A DNA stretch of 8,557 nucleotides, from contig CAJTTQ010000099.1 in assembly GCA_910579145.1 (NCBI GenBank), forward strand, positions 1-8,557, given 5' to 3'. The notes under the pieces were generated by a model that saw nothing but the letters and a program-made list of their open reading frames with translations, was not told the origin of the DNA and ran no database searches. The DNA is from an uncultured Eubacterium sp. Lineage in GTDB: Bacteria > Bacillota > Clostridia > Lachnospirales > Lachnospiraceae. Positions within the stretch are counted from its first letter, which is position 1. Each line of letters opens with the position of its first letter. This document shows, in pieces, positions 1-6,578 of the stretch. The translations under genes and the position numbers were made by a program.

Positions 1-1
1 T

Positions 2-1522
2 CAGGAAAAGAATAAGATCACGAAGCTGTATTCTTCTTTTTCTGAGAATGCTTCCTTTGAATATCGGCAGGGAAGCGGCCAGAGGATACGTCTTTTGAAA
101 ACGGATGAGGAGGGAAACCTGTACTTTGCTGTGTATGGGTATTTTCCGAGAGGGCAGTACGAGGGAAAGGTAGCTATCGTTTTATACGAATATATGAAAC
201 AGACGGGCGAGCTAAACGAGCTGGTCTATCTTCCGATGGATACGACGTATGAGCAGTTAAAACAGGATTTTAATGACTATGGCTATGTCAGCAGCCGAAA
301 TGTGTACTATTTTATCGTGGCAAATGTTGTTTATTCGTATAATATGGAATCGAGAAGGCTGACCAAAATCGCGGAAAATGTGGCAGATACCGGTTTTAAG
401 ATCATTAAAAAGAGTCATTGTTTTGTGTGGTCGGATTCACAGGAGAATGGGTATGGAGAGAATCTGACGGTGTTTAATCTGGAGAACGAGGAGAAAGTGT
501 TGATCCCGAAGAGCAAGGAGGGGGAATATATCCGGCTGTTCGATGTGATCAATGAGAATGTGGTTTACGGCTATGTAAGAAAGAATGATATTACGAGTAC
601 GTCGGCCGGTGAGCCGCTGATCCCGTGCTACAAACTTGTGATCGCGGATGCGACAGGGAAAGAAGTCAAAAAGACTTACAGCAGTAAAAAGCAGTATGTC
701 ACGAACGTAACAGTAGAAGGAAACGTCATGACGCTGTCTCGCGTAAAACGGCTGGGAAATAAGAAGTTTCAGCGCATCGCGGACGACAGTATCCTGAACC
801 AGACCGAGGAAGAAACGTCCGTGTATACCCTGAAACCCCGTGTTACTTCGGGGACACTGACCGAGTGGTACATCGGTTTTCCGCCTGCGTTCGTCATCAA
901 TGAGGTTCCTGCCTATGAAGTCGCCGGGGATGAGCTGGTGACAAGCGGGCGATCGGTACATTTGGATGAGGTAAAAGTACCAAAATATTATGTCTATGCG
1001 TTGGGAAAGATCACGGGTTCTTTTGAAGATCCGGCCGAGGCGATCCGCAAAGCGGATGAGCAGATGGGAGTGGTCGTTTCCGGAAGCCATATGGTCATGT
1101 GGGAGAGGAGCGGCAGTTTTCTGATGAACAGTATCGCCGGATTGGAAATGCAGGAAGCGACCTCGAAAATATCGAATCTGGCGGCCTGCGCGTATATGGT
1201 ATTAAAGGCAGATCATTTTTCTGTCGATGCTCAGAAGATGTCAGCGAAAAACCGTTCTCTGTATGAGATGCTCGGGCAGTACATGGACGAGCCGGTAAAT
1301 CTCACCGGATTAACGTTGGAACAGGTATTATATTTTGTAAGCAGCGGGAAATATGTGATCGGGATGACGGGGAAATCTACGGCAGTCGTCATTTGCGGAT
1401 ATGATACGAAAACAGTTTCTACCTATAATCCGGCGAATGGAAAGAAGGAAACGAAATCAAGGACAGAGATGGAGAAGATCTTCCACGATGCAGGGGATAA
1501 ATATGTGTCTTATTTGAAATAA
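2..1522 (+). CDS. Beta-rich protein with degenerate C39-peptidase-like C-terminus (5' partial)
   Basis: The reading frame is open to the left edge, so the true start lies upstream; the TTG at 95 has no ribosome binding site and is not a credible start. About 507 residues are visible. The first two thirds are strand-rich, with repeated units such as VVYSYN and LTVFNLENEEK that resemble propeller blades. The last ~150 residues look like a C39-family papain-like domain: SNLAACAYMVLK, with a Cys codon at 1187-1189, corresponds to the usual Cys-helix, and AVVICGYD followed by YNPANGK corresponds to the His-strand and DP-G turn. The residue normally His before AVV is Thr (codon 1379-1381), and the usual CGP before the helix is missing, so proteolysis is unlikely. 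The role is unknown; a binding or scaffold domain is possible. cdd begins directly after its stop, suggesting co-transcription. Confidence is high for the gene, moderate for the C39 relation and low for function. Confidence 0.85.
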   Translation, partial: QEKNKITKLYSSFSENASFEYRQGSGQRIRLLKTDEEGNLYFAVYGYFPRGQYEGKVAIVLYEYMKQTGELNELVYLPMDTTYEQLKQDFNDYGYVSSRNVYYFIVANVVYSYNMESRRLTKIAENVADTGFKIIKKSHCFVWSDSQENGYGENLTVFNLENEEKVLIPKSKEGEYIRLFDVINENVVYGYVRKNDITSTSAGEPLIPCYKLVIADATGKEVKKTYSSKKQYVTNVTVEGNVMTLSRVKRLGNKKFQRIADDSILNQTEEETSVYTLKPRVTSGTLTEWYIGFPPAFVINEVPAYEVAGDELVTSGRSVHLDEVKVPKYYVYALGKITGSFEDPAEAIRKADEQMGVVVSGSHMVMWERSGSFLMNSIAGLEMQEATSKISNLAACAYMVLKADHFSVDAQKMSAKNRSLYEMLGQYMDEPVNLTGLTLEQVLYFVSSGKYVIGMTGKSTAVVICGYDTKTVSTYNPANGKKETKSRTEMEKIFHDAGDKYVSYLK

Positions 1523-1544
1523 ATGGAGCAATTATGGCAGAAAA

Positions 1545-1550
1545 GAGGGG
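1545..1550 (+). promoter_or_regulatory. Ribosome binding site that decides the cdd start
   Basis: GAGGGG lies five bases before the ATG at 1556. The earlier in-frame ATG at 1523 directly follows the upstream stop codon and has only AT-rich sequence before it, so 1556 is the preferred start. Confidence 0.6.
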
Positions 1551-1555
1551 ATGGT

Positions 1556-1981
1556 ATGGAAGGCGGGACTTCTTATGAGGAAAATCACATACCGGAGTTG
1601 ATCAAGGCCGCGATCCGGGCAAGGGAAGGGGCTTACTGCCCGTATTCCGGTTTTGCCGTGGGCGCTGCTTTGCGGGCAAAGGATGGAAGTGTATTTACGG
1701 GCTGCAATATTGAGAATGCGTCCTTTTCCCCGTCCTGCTGCGCGGAGCGGGTAGCGTTTTTTAACGCAGTTAGCAGCGGCGCGACAGACTTTGAGCAGAT
1801 CGTGGTCGTGGGGGGTAAAAAGGGGGAGGACATGGTGGAAACGACTCCGTGCGGTGTGTGCCTGCAGGTCATGCTGGAATTCTGCGACCCGGATACGTTT
1901 GAGGTCGTTTCCGTGCGGGCGACAGGGGAATACGAGGTGAGACGGCTGACGGAACTGCTGCCCTACGGATTCCGGCTGTGA
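1556..1981 (+). CDS. cdd: Cytidine deaminase
   Basis: Cytosolic pyrimidine salvage enzyme that hydrolyses cytidine and deoxycytidine to uridine and deoxyuridine plus ammonia. From Met at 1556 the protein has 141 residues, typical of the short tetrameric class. Zinc ligands are Cys62 in CAER and Cys99 and Cys102 in PCGVC; Glu64 is the proton-shuttling glutamate. NIENAS (51-56) matches the nucleoside-binding loop, and the LLPYGF end is characteristic. The residue after PCxxC is Leu (PCGVCLQ), where Arg is common (PCGACRQ). An in-frame ATG at 1523 would add 11 residues but lacks a ribosome binding site. The gene sits between the pseudo-protease-like gene and rsmF, 34 bases before the latter, probably in one transcript. 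A blasticidin-type deaminase is an alternative, but the CDA motifs fit better. Confidence 0.93.
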   Translation: MEGGTSYEENHIPELIKAAIRAREGAYCPYSGFAVGAALRAKDGSVFTGCNIENASFSPSCCAERVAFFNAVSSGATDFEQIVVVGGKKGEDMVETTPCGVCLQVMLEFCDPDTFEVVSVRATGEYEVRRLTELLPYGFRL

Positions 1982-2015
1982 GTGTGATCTACCGTTTGAG
2001 AAAGGAAGGCAGGAG

Positions 2016-3455
2016 ATGGAATTACCGCAGAAGTTTTGTGAGGAGATGAAGCGTATACTGGGAGAGGAATATGAAGCGTACTGTTCGTCTATGAAGGAGA
2101 GCCGGAAATTTGGCCTGCGGGTGAATACGGCTAAGATTTCCGTGGAAAAATTTGAGAAAATATGCCCATTTGCGATTACGAAAGTTCCCTATATCGAAAA
2201 TGGGTTTTATTATGAGGAGGGAGTGCAGCCGTCGAAACATCCGTATTATTTTGCTGGATTGTACTATCTGCAGGATCCGAGCGCGATGACGCCGGCATCC
2301 AGGCTGCCGGTCAATAAAGGGGAGGCCGTCCTTGACCTGTGCGCGGCCCCGGGAGGCAAGGCGACCGAATTAGCTGCGAAACTCGGCGGTACGGGACTTC
2401 TTGTCGCGAATGATATCAGCAGCAAGAGGGCGAAGGCATTGCTGAAAAACATAGAACTGTTTGGTGTGGAAAACAGTCTGATCGTCACGGAGTATCCCGC
2501 GAAACTCAGGCAGTATTTCACGGGATTTTTCGATAAGATCCTCATCGATGCGCCCTGTTCTGGAGAGGGGATGTTCCGCAAAGATCCGGCTATGGTGAAG
2601 GCGTGGGAACAGAACGGGCCGGAATTTTACAGTAAACTCCAAAGAGAGATACTGCAGCAGGCGCTGCCGATGTTGAAAGACGGGGGGATGCTTTTGTATT
2701 CCACCTGTACGTTTTCGCCGTTGGAAGATGAGGGAACGGTCGAGTACGTGTTATCTTTAGACGAGAGGATGGAACTCGTGGAGATGGATGGGTACTCGGG
2801 GTTTGCCGCAGGTGATCCGGGACTGATCGGCATCAGTAATAAAGAATTGGAAAAATGTGTGCGTATGTTTCCACACCGGCTGGATGGTGAAGGCCATTTT
2901 CTCGCGCTGTTTCGCTGTGGGAAAGAGCGGCCGGGCCAATTTGGAAATGAAGGGGACGATGGCAGGTTAAGCAGCCAAGGCAGACAGAGCAGCCGCGGCA
3001 GACGGAGAGGTCTGCAAAAGGAGGAGCAGGAGTTATTTGCAGCTTTTGCTGCGGACTTGAACCGAACGTTTGAGAGTGAGCGCATCGAGAGCAAAAATGG
3101 GATGCTTTACTATATGCCGGAGGAAATGCCGGATGTACGGGGACTTCGTTTTTTGCGGAGCGGACTATTCTTAGGAGAGGTAAAGAAAAAGCGCTTTGAA
3201 CCGAGTCAGTCGCTCGCGATGGCGCTGCGCGCGGGTGAATATAAAAAAGTGATCGATCTGCCTGCGGATGACGAAAGGGTATTTCGTTATCTGAAAGGAG
3301 AAACGCTCGTGCTGGACGGGGGGGACGTGGCAGAGGAGGAGAAGCGGGCGGGAGGATATGTTCTCGTATGCGTGGACGGGTATCCATTAGGTTGGGGAAA
3401 ATTAACAGGCTGCACGTTGAAAAATAAATATCACCCTGGCTGGCGGCTCATGTAA
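2016..3455 (+). CDS. rsmF: RsmF-type 16S rRNA (cytosine-C5) methyltransferase, NOL1/NOP2/Sun family
   Basis: SAM-dependent enzyme that methylates C5 of a cytosine in 16S rRNA; the family member RsmF acts on C1407 in E. coli, but the exact target here is inferred. Of 479 residues, the N-terminal ~100 form the RNA-binding lead-in (FGLRVNT; YYLQDPSAM). The Rossmann methyltransferase follows: motif I DLCAAPGGKATELA (107-120), acidic loop ANDISSKRAK, motif IV DAPCSGEGMF (Cys181) and motif VI YSTCTFSP (catalytic Cys231). A Gly/Ser/Arg linker (about 305-335) contains three hexapeptide repeats. The last ~145 residues fit the RsmF C-terminal PUA-like region (MPEEMPDVRGLRFLRSGLFLGE and later PLGWGK). 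AAGGAAGG at 2002-2009 supports the ATG. RsmB is less likely because it has an N-terminal NusB-like domain and lacks this tail. Confidence 0.93.
   Translation: MELPQKFCEEMKRILGEEYEAYCSSMKESRKFGLRVNTAKISVEKFEKICPFAITKVPYIENGFYYEEGVQPSKHPYYFAGLYYLQDPSAMTPASRLPVNKGEAVLDLCAAPGGKATELAAKLGGTGLLVANDISSKRAKALLKNIELFGVENSLIVTEYPAKLRQYFTGFFDKILIDAPCSGEGMFRKDPAMVKAWEQNGPEFYSKLQREILQQALPMLKDGGMLLYSTCTFSPLEDEGTVEYVLSLDERMELVEMDGYSGFAAGDPGLIGISNKELEKCVRMFPHRLDGEGHFLALFRCGKERPGQFGNEGDDGRLSSQGRQSSRGRRRGLQKEEQELFAAFAADLNRTFESERIESKNGMLYYMPEEMPDVRGLRFLRSGLFLGEVKKKRFEPSQSLAMALRAGEYKKVIDLPADDERVFRYLKGETLVLDGGDVAEEEKRAGGYVLVCVDGYPLGWGKLTGCTLKNKYHPGWRLM
2961..3014 (+). repeat. Three imperfect 18-bp tandem repeats inside rsmF
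   Basis: Units begin at 2961, 2979 and 2997, each starting GGCAG. They encode GRLSSQ, GRQSSR and GRRRGL in frame. The first two units are closest and the third is diverged. They form the linker between the methyltransferase core and the C-terminal domain. Confidence 0.75.
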
Positions 3456-3474
3456 GAAAGGATATAAAAAGACG

Positions 3475-3607
3475 ATGACGTCAAATGGGAATCCTATATC
3501 ATCTATCAGGCAAAACAGTATGATAATGTGTTGGATTATCTTTTGCGCAAAGTGGAGATATAGCGAAACGGCAGGAAGCAGTTGACTTTTATCCGCAATT
3601 TTTATAA
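3475..3607 (+). pseudogene. Probable relic of a small protein gene, broken by frameshifts
   Basis: The gap between rsmF and the next gene contains coding-like sequence in changing frames. AAGAAAGGA at 3454-3462 precedes an ATG at 3475. From 3480 the -1 frame reads VKWESYIIYQAKQYDNVLDY and continues LLRKVEI to a TAG at 3561. From about 3542 the next -1 frame reads AQSGDIAKRQEAVDFYPQFL and stops at TAA 3605-3607. Two single-base losses would join these into a peptide of roughly 45 residues. The uninterrupted ORF from 3475 (36 codons to the TGA at 3583) has a much less protein-like composition. No family is recognised. Sequencing error or chance are alternatives. Confidence 0.35.
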
Positions 3608-3610
3608 AAT
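3582..3610 (+). promoter_or_regulatory. Sigma-A promoter for the ycxB-like/tsaE/tsaB cluster
   Basis: TTGACT (3582-3587) and TAAAAT (3605-3610) are separated by 17 bases, matching the vegetative consensus. The predicted transcript start is near 3617, leaving a leader of about 30 bases before the ATG at 3649. The boxes lie within the tail of the relic gene. TATAAA at 3603 is a poorer -10 because it gives a 15-base spacer. Confidence 0.65.
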
Positions 3611-3648
3611 GATACTAAGGATAAGAAGGAAAGGAACAAAAAGGCAGA

Positions 3649-4131
3649 ATGAATGATGAAGTGTTGGAACTGGATGTGCAGCTCGATAAAAAGACGCTGG
3701 ACCGCTTCCTTTTAAGAAATAATTTTTTGCGCGCGGGCGGTGTGATCGGAATACTGATCAGTCTGGCGGCTGTCGTCGGCTTACTCGTTTTTTGGAAATA
3801 TTTTTCTGGTTCCCAGCGGGTCATTTTGATCTTTCTGGGACTGATGTTTACGGTGATCCAGCCTCTCACGCTTTTACTGAAAGGGCGCAGCCAGTTGAAA
3901 ACAGGGGCGTTTCGGGAACCGTTCCACTATACGTTTACCCAAACGGGCATGACAGTGGAAAATATGGCCGGAACGGTGGAAGTGAAGTGGACTGACATGA
4001 GAAAGGTGATCGTAACGAAAGAGGCGGTATATCTGTATATGAACGCAGTTTCCGCATTTATCATACCCAGACAGGCGTGTGGGGAAGATTATGTCAGATT
4101 GGCAAAGCTCATCGGGGAGAGGCAGAGATGA
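3649..4131 (+). CDS. YcxB-like two-helix membrane protein
   Basis: A 160-residue protein that resembles the YcxB family of uncharacterised Firmicute membrane proteins. A short charged N-terminus (LELDVQLDKKTLDRF) is followed by two predicted membrane helices at about 29-49 and 58-77 with a short turn between them. The cytoplasmic C-terminal half contains YTFTQTGMTVENMAGTVEVKW and AFIIPRQAC, the conserved pattern in which a small beta domain ends with a strand before a final helix. Function is unknown. It is first in the cluster downstream of the promoter, and its TGA overlaps the tsaE ATG (ATGA at 4128-4131), so the two are probably translationally coupled. AAGG just before the ATG and AAGGAAAGGAA further up are candidate ribosome binding sites. 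No link with t6A synthesis is established. Confidence 0.8.
   Translation: MNDEVLELDVQLDKKTLDRFLLRNNFLRAGGVIGILISLAAVVGLLVFWKYFSGSQRVILIFLGLMFTVIQPLTLLLKGRSQLKTGAFREPFHYTFTQTGMTVENMAGTVEVKWTDMRKVIVTKEAVYLYMNAVSAFIIPRQACGEDYVRLAKLIGERQR
4114..4122 (+). promoter_or_regulatory. Ribosome binding site for tsaE within the upstream gene
   Basis: GGGGAGAGG ends five bases before the ATG at 4128. A longer in-frame extension from GTG at 4077 would add residues that do not belong to the TsaE fold, so 4128 is chosen. Confidence 0.65.
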
Positions 4132-4547
4132 TAGAGGAAAGTCATGGAGAGCAGGAGACATTTGCGTTTGCGAAAAAAATGGGACTGCGCGCGCAGCCGG
4201 GGGAGATCTATCTGTTAGACGGCGACCTCGGTGTGGGAAAAACGGTTTTTACGAAAGGATTTGCGGAGGGGCTTGGTATCAGAGAGCCTGTTACGAGTCC
4301 TACGTTTACTCTGATCCAGGAATACGAAGAGGGTAGGCTTCCTTTTTATCATTTTGATGTGTACCGCATCGCGGATGTGGAGGAAATGTTCGATCTCGGA
4401 TATGAGGAGTATCTGTTTGGGGAGGGGGTCTGCCTGATCGAGTGGGCATCCCGGATCAGCGAGATCCTGCCGGAATATTGCACCCATATATGGATCGAGA
4501 AAGATTTAGGGCAGGGGTTTGATTACCGGAAGATAACGGTTGGCTAG
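4128..4547 (+). CDS. tsaE: tRNA t6A37 biosynthesis ATPase TsaE
   Basis: P-loop ATPase that binds the TsaB-TsaD heterodimer and is needed for repeated cycles of N6-threonylcarbamoyladenosine synthesis at tRNA position 37. The 139-residue length fits the family. Walker A is GDLGVGKT (32-39). TSPTFTLIQEY (56-66) is the conserved switch region, HFDVYR (75-80) supplies the conserved Asp77, and LIEWASRI (103-110) contains Glu105, the family's conserved acidic residue. The start is chosen at 4128 because it overlaps the upstream stop in an ATGA and has GGGGAGAGG ahead of it. TsaB follows after 43 bases, and TsaD is further along the same strand, so three Tsa proteins are encoded here. TsaC/Sua5, which makes threonylcarbamoyl-AMP, is not in the window. 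Confidence 0.95.
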   Translation: MIEESHGEQETFAFAKKMGLRAQPGEIYLLDGDLGVGKTVFTKGFAEGLGIREPVTSPTFTLIQEYEEGRLPFYHFDVYRIADVEEMFDLGYEEYLFGEGVCLIEWASRISEILPEYCTHIWIEKDLGQGFDYRKITVG

Positions 4548-4590
4548 CAGGGGAACCTCTCTGGCGGCTCTATTCTAGAAAGGAACGGCA

Positions 4591-5283
4591 ATGAAAATAT
4601 TGAGTATAGACAGTTCCGGCCTGGTGGCAGCCACGGCGCTCATGTCGGACGGCATGCTGGTCGGTGAGTACACCATTCACAATAAAAAGACGCATTCGCA
4701 GACGCTCCTTCCGATGATCGCGGATATGATGCAGATGGCGGAGGTGGAACCGGAAGAACTGGACTGCGTAGCAGTTTCAGCAGGCCCGGGATCGTTCACC
4801 GGACTTCGTATCGGAGCGTCTACGGCGAAAGGGATCGCATGGACTCTGGGCATTCCGATCGTGCCGGTGTCTTCGCTCATGGGTCTGGCGGCAAATGTTT
4901 CGGAACGCGGCGTCGTCGTATGTCCGATCATGGATGCCAGGAGAGGGCAGGTATACTATGGGATCTACCGCTCGGCGCAGGGCATTCCAGAGGTGTTGGC
5001 GGAACCGGCCGCGGCGGCTGTCCAGTCGGTCGTGGAGCAGATCAACGCGATCGGCGAGCGCACGATTTTTTTGGGAGACGGTGTTCCGGTTTTTGAACAG
5101 GTGATCCGGGAGAATGTAGAGGTGGAGATTTGTTTTGCCGAGGCAGCAGACTGTTACCAGAGAGGGGCGAGTGTGGCTAGGATCGGCGGTTTTCTGTTTG
5201 AAAAGGGAGACTATGTGACCGCGGCGGATTTTGCCCCGGTCTATTTGAGAAAATCGCAGGCGGAACGGGAGCGCGAGGAATAA
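4591..5283 (+). CDS. tsaB: tRNA t6A37 biosynthesis subunit TsaB
   Basis: ASKHA-fold paralogue of TsaD that dimerises with it and supports threonylcarbamoyl transfer without being the catalytic subunit. The 230-residue protein starts MKILSIDSS, the family's N-terminal strand. THSQTLLPMI (34-43) and SAGPGSFTGLRIG (63-75) are the diagnostic motifs. MDARRGQVYYGIY and the terminal YLRKSQAER also fit. AAAGGAA at 4579-4585 supports the ATG. In many bacteria rimI follows directly, but here there is a new promoter and a small cysteine protein instead, and no acetyltransferase domain is fused to the C-terminus. Expected in the cytosol as part of a TsaB-TsaD-TsaE complex. Confidence 0.95.
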   Translation: MKILSIDSSGLVAATALMSDGMLVGEYTIHNKKTHSQTLLPMIADMMQMAEVEPEELDCVAVSAGPGSFTGLRIGASTAKGIAWTLGIPIVPVSSLMGLAANVSERGVVVCPIMDARRGQVYYGIYRSAQGIPEVLAEPAAAAVQSVVEQINAIGERTIFLGDGVPVFEQVIRENVEVEICFAEAADCYQRGASVARIGGFLFEKGDYVTAADFAPVYLRKSQAEREREE

Positions 5284-5310
5284 TGTAGTGGTTTTTCCTA
5301 TTTTTACAAC

Positions 5311-5339
5311 TGGAAAAAAAGCGTAGAATTCATTATAAT
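5311..5339 (+). promoter_or_regulatory. Promoter upstream of the small cysteine protein and rnz
   Basis: A perfect -10 box TATAAT (5334-5339) lies 17 bases after a weak -35 TGGAAA (5311-5316). A better -35-like TTTACA at 5303 is too far away (25-base spacer). The predicted transcript start near 5346 gives a leader of about 25 bases. This would separate the downstream genes from tsaB. Confidence 0.5.
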
Positions 5340-5356
5340 AGAGGAAAAATGATTTC

Positions 5357-5362
5357 AAAGGA
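5357..5362 (+). promoter_or_regulatory. Ribosome binding site deciding the start of the small cysteine protein
   Basis: AAAGGA is eight bases before the ATG at 5371. It overlaps the earlier in-frame ATG at 5362, which therefore has no usable site of its own. The ATG at 5374 is a further possibility. Confidence 0.55.
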
Positions 5363-5370
5363 TGGCGAGG

Positions 5371-5598
5371 ATGATGGAAAAACAAAAGGTATTGTGTAAT
5401 AAATGCGGCAGGGAATTGAAACAGATTAATGGAATTTTGCATGAAGACGGGCTTTTTGTGAGAAAAGACTGGGGTTATTTTTCGAAAAAAGATCTGCAGA
5501 TCCACAAATTTAATCTTTGTGAGGCGTGTTACGATGCTATGATCGGGCAATTCACGATTCCTGTCGCAGTGGAGGATAAAGAGGCCGCTTTGGATTGA
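5371..5598 (+). CDS. Small four-cysteine, zinc-ribbon-like protein
   Basis: A 75-residue hypothetical protein. CNKC (9-12) and CEAC (50-53) form two CxxC knuckles that probably bind one zinc. Between them are ELKQINGILHEDGLF and DWGYFSKKDLQIHKF, and the tail is short and acidic (VEDKEAALD). There is no signal peptide or membrane segment, so it should be cytosolic. The spacing and the aromatic/charged centre suggest a compact zinc ribbon that might contact nucleic acid or protein, but nothing shows which. It has its own probable promoter and lies 38 bases before rnz. Starting at 5362 would add MAR; the ribosome binding site favours 5371. I do not recognise a named family with confidence, although the style suggests a conserved Clostridia protein. 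Confidence 0.8.
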   Translation: MMEKQKVLCNKCGRELKQINGILHEDGLFVRKDWGYFSKKDLQIHKFNLCEACYDAMIGQFTIPVAVEDKEAALD

Positions 5599-5603
5599 TG
5601 TGG

Positions 5604-5621
5604 TGCGCATGGATGTGCGCA
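5604..5621 (+). other. Small hairpin before rnz
   Basis: Two copies of the palindrome TGCGCA (5604-5609 and 5616-5621) can pair around a six-base loop. The structure ends six bases before the GGAG ribosome binding site (5627-5630) of rnz. It is short and may be fortuitous; there is no U-run, so it is not a terminator. Confidence 0.3.
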
Positions 5622-5636
5622 GGAATGGAGTTATGA

Positions 5637-6578
5637 ATGCTGGATGTATGTTTACTTGGGACGGGGGGCATGATGCCTCTTCCGCGGCGCGCCCTGACTG
5701 CGCTAATGACGAGATATAATGGGAGCAGCCTGCTCATTGACTGCGGGGAGGGAACGCAGGTAAGCATACGGGAACAGGGTTGGAGTTTTCATTCGATCGA
5801 TTTGATCTGTATTACGCATTTTCACGGCGATCACATCAGCGGGCTTCCGGGCCTGCTGCTTTCGATGGGAAATGCGGAGCGGACGGCGCCGCTCACGATC
5901 ATCGGGCCGAAGGGGCTCAAGCGGGTCGTCCAGTCCTTACTCGTGATCGCGCAGGGGATTCCGTTTCGCATCGAATATGTGGAGATGGAAGAGGATGAGG
6001 AACAATTTATTTTCAATGGATATCACATTTCGGCTTTTAAAGTGAACCATAATGTGGTATGCTATGGATATAGTATAGAGATCATGCGCAGCGGAAAATT
6101 TGATGTGGAGAAGGCAAAGGAAAACGGCGTGCCGATGAGAGCCTGGAGTCCGCTGCAAAAAGCGGATCGTTTCGAGTTGGACGGGGTGGTCTACACGTCG
6201 GATCAGGTGCTCGGCCCGAAGCGTAAGGGGATAAAAGTTACGTATTGTACGGATAGCAGGCCGACAAAGGGCATCGTGGAACATGCCCGCGGTTCAGATC
6301 TGTTTATTTGTGAGGGTATGTATGGGGAGAAGGAAAAAGCGGCGAGCGCGCGGGAGAAGAAGCACATGACGTTTTACGAAGCTGCGGAAATGGCGGCCAA
6401 AGCAGGTGTGCCTGAGCTGTGGCTCACCCATTACAGTCCGTCGCTCGTTCAGCCGGAGTATTTTATGAAGGAAGTGAGAAAAATCTTTCCGGGGACAGTG
6501 CCGGGAAAGGACCGGATGTACCGGGAACTGGGGTTTGTTGATGGAAAGGAGGATGGCTATGAGGAGAAGAGCGAGTAG
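5637..6578 (+). CDS. rnz: Ribonuclease Z (tRNA 3'-processing endonuclease), metallo-beta-lactamase fold
   Basis: Short-form RNase Z, a cytosolic two-zinc enzyme that cuts tRNA precursors at the 3' end, classically just after the discriminator base of transcripts lacking CCA. At 313 residues it matches the B. subtilis enzyme in size. Predicted zinc ligands and catalytic residues are His61, His63, Asp65, His66 (THFHGDHISGLPG), His138 (NHNVVCYGY), Asp206 (CTDSRP), His243 (KHMTFYEAA) and His265 (LTHYSP). The exosite arm is present around 150-175 (GKFDVEKAKENGVP), so it is tRNase-like rather than a generic hydrolase. Two specificity loops depart from the usual form: PLPRRA at 14-19 where PxKxRN is common, and CEGM at 225-228 where HEAT is common. 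GGAG six bases before the ATG supports the start. Its 3' end overlaps the next gene by 20 bases. Confidence 0.93.
   Translation: MLDVCLLGTGGMMPLPRRALTALMTRYNGSSLLIDCGEGTQVSIREQGWSFHSIDLICITHFHGDHISGLPGLLLSMGNAERTAPLTIIGPKGLKRVVQSLLVIAQGIPFRIEYVEMEEDEEQFIFNGYHISAFKVNHNVVCYGYSIEIMRSGKFDVEKAKENGVPMRAWSPLQKADRFELDGVVYTSDQVLGPKRKGIKVTYCTDSRPTKGIVEHARGSDLFICEGMYGEKEKAASAREKKHMTFYEAAEMAAKAGVPELWLTHYSPSLVQPEYFMKEVRKIFPGTVPGKDRMYRELGFVDGKEDGYEEKSE
6546..6552 (+). promoter_or_regulatory. Strong ribosome binding site deciding the start of the membrane-anchored gene
   Basis: AAGGAGG inside the 3' end of rnz is six bases before ATG 6559. The ATG at 6553 abuts it with no spacing, and the TTG at 6535 lies upstream of it, so 6559 is preferred. 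Confidence 0.75.

Noticed and set aside
437..1090. 217-residue minus-strand ORF
   Set aside because: It lies opposite the first gene, whose frame stays open and domain-like throughout, and it has no recognisable motif.
2833..3387. 184-residue minus-strand ORF opposite the rsmF 3' half
   Set aside because: It is a shadow of the rsmF C-terminal region, with Pro/Arg-rich composition typical of antisense frames.
3476..3483. TGACGTCA palindrome as an operator
   Set aside because: A single 8-base palindrome about 100 bases upstream of the promoter boxes; I know of no matching clostridial regulator, and chance is likely.
5292..5318. TTTTTCC...GGAAAAA inverted repeat after tsaB as a terminator
   Set aside because: The stem is mostly A-T with a 13-base loop and no U-run follows it; it also overlaps the promoter region.
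4777..5610. 277-residue minus-strand ORF
   Set aside because: It is antisense to tsaB and the small cysteine protein, both well supported; its composition is not protein-like and it has no recognisable motif.
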